The notes below the pieces were generated by a model that did not search any database, was not told the origin of the DNA, and saw nothing but the letters and a program-made list of their open reading frames with translations. From assembly GCF_025854275.1 (NCBI RefSeq), contig NZ_CP107567.1, positions 1,984,001 to 2,048,000 on the forward strand: a stretch of DNA of 64,000 bases, given 5' to 3'. The position numbers and the translations under genes were made by a program. Within the stretch, counting starts at the first letter, position 1, and each line of letters opens with the position of its first letter. This document shows, in pieces, positions 1 to 10,125 of this stretch. Origin of the DNA: Streptomyces peucetius (GTDB lineage Bacteria > Actinomycetota > Actinomycetes > Streptomycetales > Streptomycetaceae).

Positions 1-616
1 CCGGACCGACGCGGCGGCCGCGCCCGTCCCCCCGTCCCGCCCTCTGCGGCCCGTCCGCGGGGCCCCGGCCCTGCTTCGCCGGGGCAACGCCGGCGGGCGG
101 TGTGCAGCCGCCTGGGGCCGGCGTCGCCGTCCCAGCCACGACCTCAGGCACACCCGGCACCGCCACAGGCCCGCCGGACACGGGGGCGGCCACACCGTCG
201 AGGCCCGGCGTCGTCGTCCCCGCCACGGCACGCGGCCCGCCCGGCACCACCGCAGGCCCGCCGGAAACAGGAGCAACACCATCGGGGCCCGGCGTCGCCG
301 CAGGCGCGGCAGCGGCCGCGGGGATCCGGCCCGCATGCCTCGCCGAGGCGACGCCCCCGGGCAGGGGGCAGCCGTCGGCGGCCGGCGTGGGCACAGGCCG
401 GACGGTGTGTGGCGGGCCCGGGGGGGCCGAGGGCGTCGAAGCCGGACGGTCGGCGGCTGGGTGCGAGGGCGCAGGGGCATGCCCCTGCGGTACGGGAGCG
501 ACGGCTGGTGCGTGCTCCGGGGCCGGACGTCGTCGTGGTGACGGAGGGGGAACGGCTCCCGCGGTGGAGGACGTGAGGGCATCTCCCGGGGCCAGTGGCC
601 CGTCGGTGGGCGGCAT
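1..616 (-). CDS. ftsW: FtsW N-terminal part (runs off window edge)
   Basis: This frame is open from an ATG at 616 to the window edge (205 codons). A GGAGGGG ribosome site lies about 10 nt upstream, and murD ends 50 bp before it on the same strand. In Streptomyces dcw clusters the gene after murD is ftsW, the SEDS glycosyltransferase of septal peptidoglycan synthesis, so the name rests on position. No membrane segment has appeared by the edge. The visible part is Pro/Ala/Gly-rich and presumably cytoplasmic, and it contains an 87-bp (29-codon) repeat seen about twice near 121-265. This is long for a FtsW N-terminus. A later true start, with this stretch untranslated or a separate small ORF, cannot be excluded. 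Confidence 0.6.
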   Translation of the reverse strand, partial: MPPTDGPLAPGDALTSSTAGAVPPPSPRRRPAPEHAPAVAPVPQGHAPAPSHPAADRPASTPSAPPGPPHTVRPVPTPAADGCPLPGGVASARHAGRIPAAAAAPAATPGPDGVAPVSGGPAVVPGGPRAVAGTTTPGLDGVAAPVSGGPVAVPGVPEVVAGTATPAPGGCTPPAGVAPAKQGRGPADGPQRAGRGDGRGRRVGP

Positions 617-666
617 GGTCGCTGTCCCCTCCAGTCGTGCCCGGCGCCGGCCGGACCTCGCGGCTG

Positions 667-2079
667 TCAGGCGTGCTCGTCGGCGAGGGCCCGGACCGCT
701 TCCGCGAAGGCCTCGCCCCGCTCGTTGTAGTTGGTGAACATGTCCATCGAGGCGCAGGCCGGCGCCAGCAGGACCGTGTCTCCCGGCCGGGCGAGCGAGG
801 CCGCCTCCCGTACCGCCTCGGACATCGCCCCAGTGTCGGTCCGCTCGAGGTCGACGACCGGGACCTCGGGCGCGTGTCGCGCGAGGGCTTCCCGGATCAG
901 GGCACGGTCGGCCCCGATGAGGACGACACCCCGCAGCCGCTTCGCCGATGCCGTGACGAGCTCGTCGAAGGTGGCGCCCTTGGCAAGTCCCCCGGCGATC
1001 CACACGATCGGCTCGTACGCGGCCAGAGACGCCTGGGCCGCATGCGTGTTGGTGGCCTTGGAGTCGTCGACGTAGGCGACCTCCGCCACGTCCGCGATGT
1101 GCTGGATGCGGTGTGCGTCGGGCCGGAAGGCGCGCAGTCCGTCCCGTACCGCGGCGGGCTCGACACCGAAGGCGCGGGCCAGCGCGGCCGCCGCGAGGGC
1201 GTTGGCGATGTTGTGCGGCGCCGGCGGATCGACGTCGGCGACCTCCGCCAGCTCCTGGGCCTGCTTCTGCCGGTCGGCCACGAACGCCCGGTCGACCAAG
1301 AGGCCTTCCACGACGCCGAGTTGGGAGGGCCCCGGCGTGCCCAGGGTGAAGCCGATGGCCCGGCAGCCCTCCTCGACGTCCGCGGCGCGGACCAGGTCCT
1401 CGGTCGCCGGGTCGGCGGCGTTGTAGACGCAGGCGACCGTGTTGCCCCCGTAGATACGGCCCTTGTCGGCGGCGTACGCCTCCATGGAGCCGTGCCAGTC
1501 GAGGTGGTCGGGCGCGAGGTTGAGCACGGCCGCCGAGTGGGCGCGCAGCGAGGGCGCCCAGTGCAGCTGGTAGCTGGAGAGCTCCACGGCGAGCACGTCG
1601 TACGGCTCGTCGCCGAGGACGACGTCGACGATCGGCGTGCCGATGTTGCCGATCGCGGCGGTCCGCAGGCCCGCCGCCGTCAGGATCGAGGCGAGCATCC
1701 GGGTGGTCGTCGTCTTGCCGTTGGTGCCGGTGACCGCCAGCCATGGTGCCGCGTCGGGGCCGCGCAGCCGCCAGGCGATCTCGACGTCGCCGACGACGTC
1801 GACACCGGCGGCCGCCGCCGCGGCGAAGAGCGGGCTGGTCGGCTTCCAGCCGGGCGAGGTGACGACGAGGTCGGTGCCGGCGGGCAGGGTCTCGGCGTCA
1901 CCGAGGCGCACGGCGATGCCCAGTTCGGCCATCCCGGCCGCGCGCGCCTCGTGCGCCTCGCCGGATCCTCCGTCCACGACGGTGACCTTCGCGCCGAGGC
2001 CGGCCAGGGCGCGGGCGGCGCTGATGCCGCTCACGCCGAGGCCGGCGACGGTGATGTTCCTGCCCTGCCAGTCGCTCAC
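667..2079 (-). CDS. murD: UDP-N-acetylmuramoyl-L-alanine--D-glutamate ligase MurD
   Basis: MurD adds D-glutamate to UDP-MurNAc-L-Ala in the cytoplasm, using ATP. The 470-residue length fits the family. The N-terminus has a Rossmann-like glycine motif ([12 protein letters not shown]), the central domain has the Mur ligase ATP loop TGTNGKTTT, and later NHLDWH-type and DDSKATN motifs match MurD (here APDHLDWHG and [12 protein letters not shown]). The GTG start at 2079 overlaps the mraY stop in a GTGA, which implies translational coupling. An in-frame ATG 12 bp further upstream is possible but less likely. It lies in the dcw operon between mraY and ftsW. Confidence 0.97.
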   Translation of the reverse strand: MSDWQGRNITVAGLGVSGISAARALAGLGAKVTVVDGGSGEAHEARAAGMAELGIAVRLGDAETLPAGTDLVVTSPGWKPTSPLFAAAAAAGVDVVGDVEIAWRLRGPDAAPWLAVTGTNGKTTTTRMLASILTAAGLRTAAIGNIGTPIVDVVLGDEPYDVLAVELSSYQLHWAPSLRAHSAAVLNLAPDHLDWHGSMEAYAADKGRIYGGNTVACVYNAADPATEDLVRAADVEEGCRAIGFTLGTPGPSQLGVVEGLLVDRAFVADRQKQAQELAEVADVDPPAPHNIANALAAAALARAFGVEPAAVRDGLRAFRPDAHRIQHIADVAEVAYVDDSKATNTHAAQASLAAYEPIVWIAGGLAKGATFDELVTASAKRLRGVVLIGADRALIREALARHAPEVPVVDLERTDTGAMSEAVREAASLARPGDTVLLAPACASMDMFTNYNERGEAFAEAVRALADEHA

Positions 2080-3146
2080 TTGTCGGCTGCCCATCCCGCG
2101 TAGAAGAGACCGAGGCCCACGATGACGCACATGCCCTGAATGATCCAGAACCGGACCACCACAAGGACTTCGGACCACCCCTTGAGTTCGAAGTGGTGCT
2201 GGAGCGGCGCCATCCGGAAGACCCGCTTGCCGGTCATCTTGAACGAACCGACCTGGATCACCACGGACATGGTGATGAGGACGAACAGTCCGCCGAGGAG
2301 GGCGAGCAGGAACTCCGTGCGGGAGCAGATCGCGAGGCCCGCGAGCGCGCCGCCGAGTGCGAGCGAACCGGTGTCGCCCATGAAGATCTTGGCGGGTGAG
2401 GTGTTCCACCACAGGAAGCCGAAGCAGGAGCCCATCAGGGCCGAGGCGACGACCGCGAGGTCGAGCGGATCCCGTACCTCGAAGCAGGCGTTGGGATTGG
2501 TCAGGGTCACCGCGTTGGCGCAGGACTCCTGGAACTGCCACAGCCCGATGAAGGTGTACGCGCCGAAGACCATCACCGACGCGCCGGTGGCGAGGCCGTC
2601 CAGACCGTCCGTCAGGTTCACGCCGTTCGACATCGCGAGGATCATGAACAGCGCCCAGACGACGAACAGCACTGGGCCGATGGACCAGCCGAAGTCGGTG
2701 ATGAACGACAGCTTGGTCGAGGCCGGGGTGTTGCCGCGCTGGTCGGCGAACTGCAGTGACAGTACGGCGAAGGCGATGCCGACGATCAGCTGGCCGGCCA
2801 TCTTCGCCTTGGCCCGCAGGCCCAGCGAGCGCTGCTTGACGATCTTGATGTAGTCGTCGAGGAAGCCGACCAGGCCCATGCCGGCCATCAGGAAGAGCAC
2901 CAGGACACCCGAGAAGGTCGGATCCTCACCGGTGATCACCTTGGCGAGCGCGTAGGCGATGAGCGTGGCCAGGATGAAGGAGATGCCGCCCATGGTGGGC
3001 GTGCCCTTCTTGCTGCCGTGGGTGCGCGGGCCGTCGTCACGGATGAACTGCCCGTATCCCTTGCGGGCCAGCAGCTTGATCAGCAGCGGGGTACCGATCA
3101 GCGTCAGGAAGAGACCGATGGCTCCCGCGAAGAGGATCTGCCTCAT
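2076..3146 (-). CDS. mraY: Phospho-N-acetylmuramoyl-pentapeptide transferase MraY
   Basis: MraY transfers phospho-MurNAc-pentapeptide to undecaprenyl phosphate to make lipid I at the inner face of the membrane. The 356-residue protein has about ten hydrophobic helices and the family's loops: [14 protein letters not shown], the [10 protein letters not shown] motif with catalytic Asp, and the HHFELKGW loop near the C-terminus. It overlaps murF upstream by ATGA and murD downstream by GTGA, so the three genes are coupled. Confidence 0.98.
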   Translation of the reverse strand: MRQILFAGAIGLFLTLIGTPLLIKLLARKGYGQFIRDDGPRTHGSKKGTPTMGGISFILATLIAYALAKVITGEDPTFSGVLVLFLMAGMGLVGFLDDYIKIVKQRSLGLRAKAKMAGQLIVGIAFAVLSLQFADQRGNTPASTKLSFITDFGWSIGPVLFVVWALFMILAMSNGVNLTDGLDGLATGASVMVFGAYTFIGLWQFQESCANAVTLTNPNACFEVRDPLDLAVVASALMGSCFGFLWWNTSPAKIFMGDTGSLALGGALAGLAICSRTEFLLALLGGLFVLITMSVVIQVGSFKMTGKRVFRMAPLQHHFELKGWSEVLVVVRFWIIQGMCVIVGLGLFYAGWAADK

Positions 3147-4561
3147 CGGACGGCACCCTCACCCTCGAGACCCTCGAGCAGCGCCTGTGCGATCCGCTCC
3201 AGACCGACCGACCTGGAAGCCTTCACCAGCACGACGTCTCCCGGGCGCAACTCTGTGCGCAACAGGTCGACCGCCGCCTGCGCGTCGGACACGTGCACCG
3301 ACTCCTCACCCCACGAACCCTCGTTGTATGCGCCCAGTTGCATCCAGGACGCCTCCCTGCCCCCGACCGCGACGAGCTTGCCGACGTTGAGCCGGACGGC
3401 GAGCCGTCCGACCGCGTCGTGCTCGACGAGTGCCTCGTCACCGAGCTCGGCCATCTGGCCGAGCACCGCCCACGTGCGCCCCCCTTTGGCTCGTGCGGCC
3501 TCGCCCATGGCGGCCAGCGCACGCAGCGCGGCACGCATGGACTCGGGGTTCGCGTTGTAGGCGTCGTTGACGACCGTCACGCCGTCCGGACGCTCGGTGA
3601 CCTCCATGCGCCAGCGGGAGAGGGTGCCGGCCTCGGAGAGCGCCAGGGCGATCTCGTCGACGGGCATGTCCAGCTCATGGGCGACGGCGGCCGCGGCGAG
3701 CGCGTTCGACACGTGGTGCTCACCGTACAGCCGCATGGTCACGTCACTGCACCCGGTGGGTGTGTGGAGCGTGAAGGTGGGTTGCCCGTGTTCCGTGAGC
3801 CGGACATTCTCGGCGCGTACGGCGGCGTCGTCGGCCTCTCCGAACAGCAGTACCCGGGCTTCGGTGCGGGATGCCATGGCGCGGACCAGCGGGTCGTCGG
3901 CGTTGAGCACGGCGACGCCGTTCTTCGGCAGCGACTCCACCATCTCGCCCTTGGCCTGCGCGATCTGCTCGCGGCCGCCGAACTCGCCGATGTGGGCGGT
4001 GCCGACGTTCAGGACGAGGCCGATCGTGGGCGGGGTCAGCTCGGTGAGGTAGCGAATATGGCCGATTCCGCGCGCCCCCATCTCCAGCACCAGATGCTCG
4101 GTGTCCTCGGTGGCGCGCAGTGCGGTGAGGGGCAGACCGATCTCGTTGTTGAGGGAGCCGGGTGTCCAGACGGTGGGGCCCTTGCGCTGGAGCACCTGGG
4201 CGATCAGGTCCTTGGTGCTGGTCTTCCCGGCCGAGCCGGTGAGCGCGACGACCTGGGTGCCGAGGCGTCCGACCACGGCGCGGGCCAGGCGCCCCAAGGC
4301 GTTCTGCACGTCGTCGACGACGATGGCCGGCACACCGAGGGGGCGGGTGGCCAGCACGGCCACCGCGCCCTGGGCCACCGCGCGCTCCGCGTAGTCGTGG
4401 CCGTCGACGTTCTCGCCCCGGAAGGCGGCGAAGAGGCTGCCGGGCTCCACGGCGCGGGAGTCGATGACGACGGGGCCGGTGACGGGCGTGGCCGGATCCG
4501 ATATGTCGTGCGACTGCCCGCCGGTGATGTCGGCGATCTCGGCGAGGGAGAGGGCGATCAC
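3143..4561 (-). CDS. murF: UDP-MurNAc-tripeptide--D-Ala-D-Ala ligase MurF
   Basis: MurF adds D-Ala-D-Ala, the last amino acid step of the cytoplasmic precursor. The 472 residues contain an N-terminal Mur ligase domain ([12 protein letters not shown]), the ATP loop [10 protein letters not shown] near residue 110, and the C-terminal [11 protein letters not shown] motif typical of MurF. The GTG start at 4561 lies 4 bp after the murE stop. The nearby ATG at 4569 meets a stop after three codons and is not used. Confidence 0.97.
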   Translation of the reverse strand: MIALSLAEIADITGGQSHDISDPATPVTGPVVIDSRAVEPGSLFAAFRGENVDGHDYAERAVAQGAVAVLATRPLGVPAIVVDDVQNALGRLARAVVGRLGTQVVALTGSAGKTSTKDLIAQVLQRKGPTVWTPGSLNNEIGLPLTALRATEDTEHLVLEMGARGIGHIRYLTELTPPTIGLVLNVGTAHIGEFGGREQIAQAKGEMVESLPKNGVAVLNADDPLVRAMASRTEARVLLFGEADDAAVRAENVRLTEHGQPTFTLHTPTGCSDVTMRLYGEHHVSNALAAAAVAHELDMPVDEIALALSEAGTLSRWRMEVTERPDGVTVVNDAYNANPESMRAALRALAAMGEAARAKGGRTWAVLGQMAELGDEALVEHDAVGRLAVRLNVGKLVAVGGREASWMQLGAYNEGSWGEESVHVSDAQAAVDLLRTELRPGDVVLVKASRSVGLERIAQALLEGLEGEGAVR

Positions 4562-4565
4562 TGGG

Positions 4566-6248
4566 TCATCCCTGACTGTTCTTGACGGCTGCGCCGCTGA
4601 GCGAGCGTTCGATGGCTGCGCGCAGCACCTGGCGGTCGTCGAACGGGCGGATCACTCCCGCGATGTCCTGGCCCTGTTCGTGGCCCTTGCCCGCGACGAG
4701 CACGGTGTCGCCCGCCTCCGCGCGGGCGACGGCCGCGGCGATGGCGGCGGCCCGGTCCTCGTGGACCATCACGTCGCCGCGTTCGTGGATCGGCACCTCC
4801 GCCGCGCCCGCGAGCATCGTGGCGAGGATCGCGAGGGGGTCCTCACCCCGCGGGTTGTCGGAGGTGAGTACGGCGGTGTCGGCCAGTCGCGCGGCCGCGG
4901 CGCCCATGGGGCCGCGCTTGGTGCGGTCGCGGTCGCCGCCGCAGCCGAGCACGATGTGGATCCTGCCCTCCGTCACCTTGCGCAGCGAGCGCAGGACCGA
5001 TTCGACGGCGTCGGTCTTGTGCGCGTAGTCCACGACCGCCAGGTACGGCTGGCCGGCGTCGACGCGCTCCAGCCGGCCCGGCACGCCGGGTACGGCGGCG
5101 ATTCCGTCGGCGGCGGTCTGCGGGTCGAGCCCGGCGACGGCGAGGGTGACGACGGCGGCCAGGGTGTTGGCGACGTTGAACGGGCCGGGCAGCGGCGCCT
5201 CGGCACGTACCCGCTCGCCCGCCGGGCCCACCGCGGTGAAGGTGGAGCCGCGGGTTCCGACCTCGACGTCCTCGGCGCGCCAGTCGGCGTCCGGATGGCC
5301 CTCGGCGGAGAACGTGGTGACGGGCACCGTGGCCTCGTCGACGAGCCTGCGGCCGTACTCGTCGTCGAGGTTGACGACCGCCTTCCGGCTGCGGCGCGGG
5401 GTGAACAGCTGCGCCTTCGCCTGGAAGTAGTCCTCCATGTCGGAGTGGAATTCCATGTGCTCGGGGCTCAGGTTGTTGAAGACCGCGACGTCGAAGACGC
5501 AGCCGTCGACCCGGCCGAGCACCAGGGCGTGGCTGGAGACCTCCATGGCGACCGAGTCGGCGCCGCGTTCGCGCATGACCGCGAACAGCGCCTGCAGGTC
5601 GGTGGCTTCGGGGGTGGTGCGCTCCGACTTGATGCGCTCGTCGCCGATGCGCATCTCGACCGTGCCGATGAGGCCCGTGGAGCGGCCGGCCGCCTTGAGA
5701 CCGCCCTCGACGAGATACGCGGTCGTGGTCTTGCCCGACGTGCCGGTGATGCCGATCTGCAGCAGGTCGTTGCCGGGGTGGCCGTAGATCTCCGCGGCGA
5801 GTTCGCCCATCCGGCCGCGCGGGTCCTCGGTGACGAGCACCGGAAGGCCGGTGGCGGCGGCGCGCTCGGCGCCGGTCTTGTCGGTGAGGACGGCAGCGGC
5901 TCCGAGGTCGGCTGCCTGGGCCACGAAGTCGGCGCCGTGGAGGCGGGCACCCGGCAGGGCGGCGTACAGGTCGCCGGGGCGTACCGCCCGTGAGTCGTGG
6001 GTGATGCCGGTGATCTCCGCGGCGCCCTGGGTCTGCACCCCCAGCCGGGCCGCGAGCTCCGTGAGCTTCGTCGGGCGGGGCCGGTCAGGACGGGGCGCTC
6101 CCGGGTGTTTCGGGGCGGCGTCCTGCTGGGTCGTTCGGTACTGATCAGCGTGTGGCACGGCGGTGAGCGTACCGGGCGCACCGGGCGCGGGCGAAAATGA
6201 GGTGCGGTCCTCTGGTCGGTTCCCGGAATCGGGGGTGATCGTCGTCAC
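4566..6248 (-). CDS. murE: UDP-MurNAc-dipeptide--diamino acid ligase MurE
   Basis: MurE adds the third residue of the stem peptide, expected to be LL-diaminopimelate in Streptomyces. At 560 residues it is longer than most MurE because of about 60 extra Pro-rich N-terminal residues before the conserved KLTELAARLGV start. The ATP loop is GTSGKTTTAY, and the C-terminal region has DNPRGEDP, which matches the DNPR(x)E motif that reads the diamino acid. A start nearer 6070 cannot be excluded. ftsI ends 16 bp upstream. Confidence 0.95.
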   Translation of the reverse strand: MTTITPDSGNRPEDRTSFSPAPGAPGTLTAVPHADQYRTTQQDAAPKHPGAPRPDRPRPTKLTELAARLGVQTQGAAEITGITHDSRAVRPGDLYAALPGARLHGADFVAQAADLGAAAVLTDKTGAERAAATGLPVLVTEDPRGRMGELAAEIYGHPGNDLLQIGITGTSGKTTTAYLVEGGLKAAGRSTGLIGTVEMRIGDERIKSERTTPEATDLQALFAVMRERGADSVAMEVSSHALVLGRVDGCVFDVAVFNNLSPEHMEFHSDMEDYFQAKAQLFTPRRSRKAVVNLDDEYGRRLVDEATVPVTTFSAEGHPDADWRAEDVEVGTRGSTFTAVGPAGERVRAEAPLPGPFNVANTLAAVVTLAVAGLDPQTAADGIAAVPGVPGRLERVDAGQPYLAVVDYAHKTDAVESVLRSLRKVTEGRIHIVLGCGGDRDRTKRGPMGAAAARLADTAVLTSDNPRGEDPLAILATMLAGAAEVPIHERGDVMVHEDRAAAIAAAVARAEAGDTVLVAGKGHEQGQDIAGVIRPFDDRQVLRAAIERSLSGAAVKNSQG

Positions 6249-6264
6249 TGGTGATTACCTCCGG

Positions 6265-8238
6265 TCACTCACCGGGTTCGAAGGTCACGGGCAGGTTCGC
6301 GGGTCCCTTGCCGGTCGGGGCGACCCGCAGGGTCTTGAGCGCGAACGCCATGACCTTTTGGTAGATGGGTCCGCAGATCTGGCCGCCGAAGTAGCTGCCC
6401 CTGGTGGGGTTCTGGATGGCGCAGTAGACGGTGATCTGCGGGTCGTCGGCCGGTGCGAAGCCGGCGAACGAGGCGGTGTAGCCCTTGTAGACGCCCAGTT
6501 CGGGGTCGACGCGGTTGGCCGTTCCGGTCTTGCCCGCGACACGGTAGCCGGGGATGCGGGCCTTGGTTCCGGTGCCTTCCTCGTCATCGACGACGGACTC
6601 GAGCATGGCGGCCAGGGTCTTGGCGGTCTTCTCGCTGACGACCCGCGTCTTCTCGGGCTCCTCGGCCGGTGTGAACCGCCCGTCCGGGCCTCTGGTGCCG
6701 CGGATCAGGGTGGGTTCGACGCGTACGCCGCCGTTGGCGATGGTCGAGTACACGGAGGCGGCCTGCATGGCGTTGACGGACAGGCCCTGTCCGAAGGGGA
6801 TCGTGTACTGCTGCGAGGTGGACCAGTCCTCGGGTGCGGCGAGGATGCCCGGGGTCTCGCCCGGGTAGCCGAGCCCGGTCGAGCTGCCGATGCCGAACTT
6901 GCGCAGGTAGGAGTGGAGCACCTTGTTGGCCTCCGGCTGGGTCTCCCCGAGTTGCCCGGTGGCCAGGATCGTGCCGATGTTGCTGGACTTGGCGAGGACG
7001 CCGTTGAGGGTGAGATACCAGGTGGGATGGTCGATGTCGTCCTTGAAGAGGCGGTCGCCGCGGTGCAGCCGGTTGGGGACGACGACATGAGTGCCCGGGC
7101 TGGCCTTCTTCTCCTCGAGCACCGCGGCCATGGACATCACCTTGGCGGTGGAGCCCGGTTCGAACGCGTCCTGGAGGGCGGCGTTGCCGAGTGTTCCCGG
7201 GGTGATGGTGGCGAGGTCGTTCGGGTCGTAGCCGGGAGCGTTGGCCATGGCGAGGACCTCGCCGGTGCGGGTGTTCTGCACGATGACGTAGCCGCGGTCG
7301 GCCTGCGACTTCTCGACCTGCTCCTCCATGGCCTGCTGGGCGGCCCACTGGATGTCTCGGTCGATGGTGAGCTCGACGTCACTGCCGGGGACGGCGGGCA
7401 CCTCGCTCGACGTGGCGGTGGGCACGCGGCGGCCGCCGGACTGGGCGTAGGTGATGGTGCCGTCCTTGCCCGCGAGCGTCTCGTCGAGCATGGACTCGAT
7501 GCCGCCGCCGCCCCGGTTCGCGGCGTTGACGAAGCCCAGTATCCCGGCGGCGAGATCGCCGTTGGGGTAGACGCGCTTGCTGCTGGGCTCCTGGAAGACG
7601 CCCGCGAGCACATTGGCCCCGGGGCCGCCCCTGCGTTTGTCGGCGGCGGCCTTCTCCGCGTAGACGCCCTTGAGGTCCTTGATCTGGTTCCACACCTGCG
7701 GGGTCTGGCGGCGGGCCAGCACGGCGTAGCGGGAGCCGGGCTTCTTCAGCTTCTCGGCGAGGTCGGCGGGGTCCTTGCCGAGGATGGGGGCGAGGAGCTG
7801 CGCCGCCTGCTCGGGCGCGTTGGGCGAGTTGCTGTCCTCGGGCGTGAACATCTTCGGGTCGGCCGTGATGTCGTGCGCGTCGACACTGGTGGCGAGCGCG
7901 ATCCCGGCACGGTCGGTGATCTCGCCGCGTTCGGCGGCGAGCTTGTGGCTGAGGTAGCGGTTCTTCTCCGCCTTGGCCGCGTAGGCGCTCGCGTCTACGG
8001 CCTGCACCTGCAGCAGCCTGACCACGAACGCGAGCATGACCAGAGTGAGACCGAGGCTGACCAGCCTCAGCCTGGGGCGCGGGTTGCCGAGCCGGACGCG
8101 CCGGGGAGCCGGGCGCTGTCCGGTGCGCGGCCGGCCGGCCCCTGCGGGGGGCCGCCGTGGCCGCTGCCTCGAGCTCTGGGCGGAGGGCCGCCGTGCCGGG
8201 CCTGGCACCCGGCGCCGCGGTGGTTCCTTGGAGGGCAC
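6265..8238 (-). CDS. ftsI: Peptidoglycan D,D-transpeptidase FtsI (class B PBP)
   Basis: This is the septal transpeptidase that cross-links peptidoglycan during division. The 657 residues hold a basic, Pro-rich cytoplasmic tail of about 55 residues, one membrane segment (LVSLGLTLVMLAFVVRLLQV), a PBP dimer domain and the transpeptidase domain. The active-site motifs are all present: STAK (FEPGSTAKVM), SSN (AKSSNIGT) and KTG (VAGKTGTAN). The GTG start at 8238 is 4 bp after the ftsL-like stop, so the pair is co-translated. Confidence 0.97.
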   Translation of the reverse strand: MPSKEPPRRRVPGPARRPSAQSSRQRPRRPPAGAGRPRTGQRPAPRRVRLGNPRPRLRLVSLGLTLVMLAFVVRLLQVQAVDASAYAAKAEKNRYLSHKLAAERGEITDRAGIALATSVDAHDITADPKMFTPEDSNSPNAPEQAAQLLAPILGKDPADLAEKLKKPGSRYAVLARRQTPQVWNQIKDLKGVYAEKAAADKRRGGPGANVLAGVFQEPSSKRVYPNGDLAAGILGFVNAANRGGGGIESMLDETLAGKDGTITYAQSGGRRVPTATSSEVPAVPGSDVELTIDRDIQWAAQQAMEEQVEKSQADRGYVIVQNTRTGEVLAMANAPGYDPNDLATITPGTLGNAALQDAFEPGSTAKVMSMAAVLEEKKASPGTHVVVPNRLHRGDRLFKDDIDHPTWYLTLNGVLAKSSNIGTILATGQLGETQPEANKVLHSYLRKFGIGSSTGLGYPGETPGILAAPEDWSTSQQYTIPFGQGLSVNAMQAASVYSTIANGGVRVEPTLIRGTRGPDGRFTPAEEPEKTRVVSEKTAKTLAAMLESVVDDEEGTGTKARIPGYRVAGKTGTANRVDPELGVYKGYTASFAGFAPADDPQITVYCAIQNPTRGSYFGGQICGPIYQKVMAFALKTLRVAPTGKGPANLPVTFEPGE

Positions 8239-8242
8239 TGCG

Positions 8243-8839
8243 TCACCTGCCGGAGGTCGTCGGGTTCGGCTGCGGGGACGTACGGGAGGATGGGGCCGGG
8301 CCGGTGTCGCCGGGTCCGGCGGGCGGCCCGGACAGCCCTTGGGTCTGCGGGGACACGGCGGTGTCCGGCTGCGCCGGGGTGCCGGACGGCGCGGCGCCCT
8401 GCGCGGAGGGCGCGGCGGACGGGTCGCCGGCGACGGTGTCGGACGGCTGCGGTGAGGGCGGCAGGGGCTCCGCGGTGGCCTTCTGCGGTACGCCGAGGAC
8501 CTTGCCGTCCGGGCCGAGGAAGGCGGGGCCGCCGCCGGGCACCATGCCGAGCTCGCGGGCCCGGCGCTCGAGGGCGTCGGGGGCCGACCGGCGGTCGACG
8601 TCCCGTTGCAGCGCCTGCTGCTCGTCGGTGAGTTCGTCTGTCTTCTTCTTGAGCTCGCTCAGCTCGAACGATCCCTGGCTGAGCGACGAGTTCAGCAGCA
8701 GGAGGGTGATCAGCCCGCCGGACAGGATGAGCACGACCAGCAGGACGAAGGGTGCGCGGGCCGCGGTGCTCGGCCCCGCCGGCATCAGCCGCGCGAGTCG
8801 CGCGGCCGATCCCTTCAGCTGCTTGGCCGGTGTGCTCAA
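8243..8839 (-). CDS. ftsL: FtsL-like division protein
   Basis: Its size, position between rsmH and ftsI, single membrane segment (residues about 29-51) and following coiled coil (ELKKKTDELTDEQQALQRDV) are the marks of FtsL, a bitopic divisome protein that works with FtsB-type partners to activate FtsW-FtsI. At 198 residues it is longer than enterobacterial FtsL owing to a Pro/Ser/Gly/Thr-rich C-terminal tail. The TTG start at 8839 is chosen because a GGAGG site sits about 6 nt upstream. FtsL sequences diverge strongly, so the name depends on topology and place. Confidence 0.82.
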   Translation of the reverse strand: MSTPAKQLKGSAARLARLMPAGPSTAARAPFVLLVVLILSGGLITLLLLNSSLSQGSFELSELKKKTDELTDEQQALQRDVDRRSAPDALERRARELGMVPGGGPAFLGPDGKVLGVPQKATAEPLPPSPQPSDTVAGDPSAAPSAQGAAPSGTPAQPDTAVSPQTQGLSGPPAGPGDTGPAPSSRTSPQPNPTTSGR

Positions 8840-8894
8840 GGTGTCCTCCCCTTCGGGGCTCCGTCGGCCGTGCGCGTTTCCCGGTTAGCCGCGT

Positions 8895-9851
8895 TCACGC
8901 GACGTCCTCCCGGATGCGCTCTGCCCCCCTCAGACGCGCCGGGGCCGCGCGGCGGTTCTGCGTGACCTCTTCCTCGGTGGGCAGCTCCGCTCCGCGGGTC
9001 AGCAGTTTCAGCCTGGGCTGGTACCGCTCGGGGACGACGGGCAGTCCGGGCGGGGCGGTGTTCGCGGCGCCGGCCGCGAAGACCTGCTTGACCAGCCGGT
9101 CCTCGAGGGAGTGGTACGAGAGGACGGCGATCCGGCCGCCGACGGCGAGCGAGGAGACCGCGGCGGGGATGGCCCGCTCGAGGACGGACAGCTCGCCGTT
9201 GACCTCGATGCGCAGGGCCTGGAAGGTGCGCTTGGCCGGGTTGCCGCCGGTGCGCTTGGCGGCCTGGGGCAGTGCGTCGCGGATGAGTTCGACGAGCCGG
9301 GCGCTGTTGGTGAAGGGCTCCTTCTCGCGCTCCCGCACGATGGCGGACACGATCCGCTTGGCCTGCTTCTCCTCGCCGTAGGCACGCAGGATCCGTACCA
9401 GTTCGCCGGGCGGGTAGGTGTTGAGGACCTCGGCGGCGCTGAGGCCGGTGGTCTGGTCCATGCGCATGTCGAGCGGGGCGTCCTGGGCGTAGGCGAAGCC
9501 CCGGTCGGCCTCGTCGAGCTGCATGGAGGAGACGCCGAGGTCGAACAGCACGCCCTGCACCTTGGGGATGCCGAGACGGGCGAGGACCTCGGGCAGCTCG
9601 TCGTAGACGGCGTGCACCAGCGTCGCGCGCTCGCCGAACGGGGCGAGCCGTTCGCCCGAGAGGCGCAGCGCCTCCTTGTCCCGGTCGAGCGCGACGAGCC
9701 GCGTCCCGGGGAAACGCTCGAGCAGGGCCTGGCTGTGGCCGCCGAGGCCGAGGGTGCAGTCGACGACGACACCGCCCGGCTCCTGAAGCGCGGGGGCCAG
9801 CATGTCCAGGCACCGCTGGAGCATCACCGGGACGTGTCGGGTCTGGCTCAT
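8895..9851 (-). CDS. rsmH: 16S rRNA (cytosine-1402-N4)-methyltransferase RsmH
   Basis: RsmH (formerly MraW) methylates C1402 in the ribosomal P site using S-adenosylmethionine. The 318-residue protein starts [11 protein letters not shown] and carries the SAM-binding [10 protein letters not shown] motif, the [11 protein letters not shown] motif and the [13 protein letters not shown] motif [12 protein letters not shown], all characteristic of the family. It is the first gene of the dcw operon here. No mraZ precedes it; the next gene upstream is a divergent carbonic anhydrase. Confidence 0.97.
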   Translation of the reverse strand: MSQTRHVPVMLQRCLDMLAPALQEPGGVVVDCTLGLGGHSQALLERFPGTRLVALDRDKEALRLSGERLAPFGERATLVHAVYDELPEVLARLGIPKVQGVLFDLGVSSMQLDEADRGFAYAQDAPLDMRMDQTTGLSAAEVLNTYPPGELVRILRAYGEEKQAKRIVSAIVREREKEPFTNSARLVELIRDALPQAAKRTGGNPAKRTFQALRIEVNGELSVLERAIPAAVSSLAVGGRIAVLSYHSLEDRLVKQVFAAGAANTAPPGLPVVPERYQPRLKLLTRGAELPTEEEVTQNRRAAPARLRGAERIREDVA

Positions 9852-9967
9852 GCGCCCTCTCAGATCCGGCGCGGGCGGGTCATGGCCGGGCCGTGCGTAC
9901 GCCGCGCACGCGGGGAATTGTGCGGGAAACCACCGGTTGTGCGGTTGGTGTCCGTGAACTTCGCGTC

Positions 9968-9995
9968 ACTTTAGTGCACTGGTCCGGCCGGTCAA
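9968..9995 (-). promoter_or_regulatory. Predicted promoter of the dcw operon
   Basis: On the minus strand a TTGACC -35 box (9990-9995) and TAAAGT -10 box (9968-9973) are separated by 16 bp. This fits the main vegetative sigma factor (HrdB-type) consensus. Transcription would start near 9961, giving a leader of about 110 nt before rsmH. An inverted repeat, GGCCGGT...ACCGGCC (9986-10005), overlaps the -35 box and could be a repressor site. No experiment supports this. Confidence 0.6.
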
Positions 9996-10125
9996 TCAAC
10001 CGGCCAGCGCGTCGCACGGACCGCCGTGTCAGGCTTGTGGGTTACCTCACAGGCCGGGTCGTTGACGTTCTTTTGTCCGCTCTCACACCGGGCCGTCGGC
10101 GGCGGTGACCGGTTACCTTCATTGC

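Noticed and set aside
595..2103. Long open frame of 502 codons antisense to murD
   Set aside because: It follows the GC bias of murD on the other strand, has no domain match and no ribosome site.
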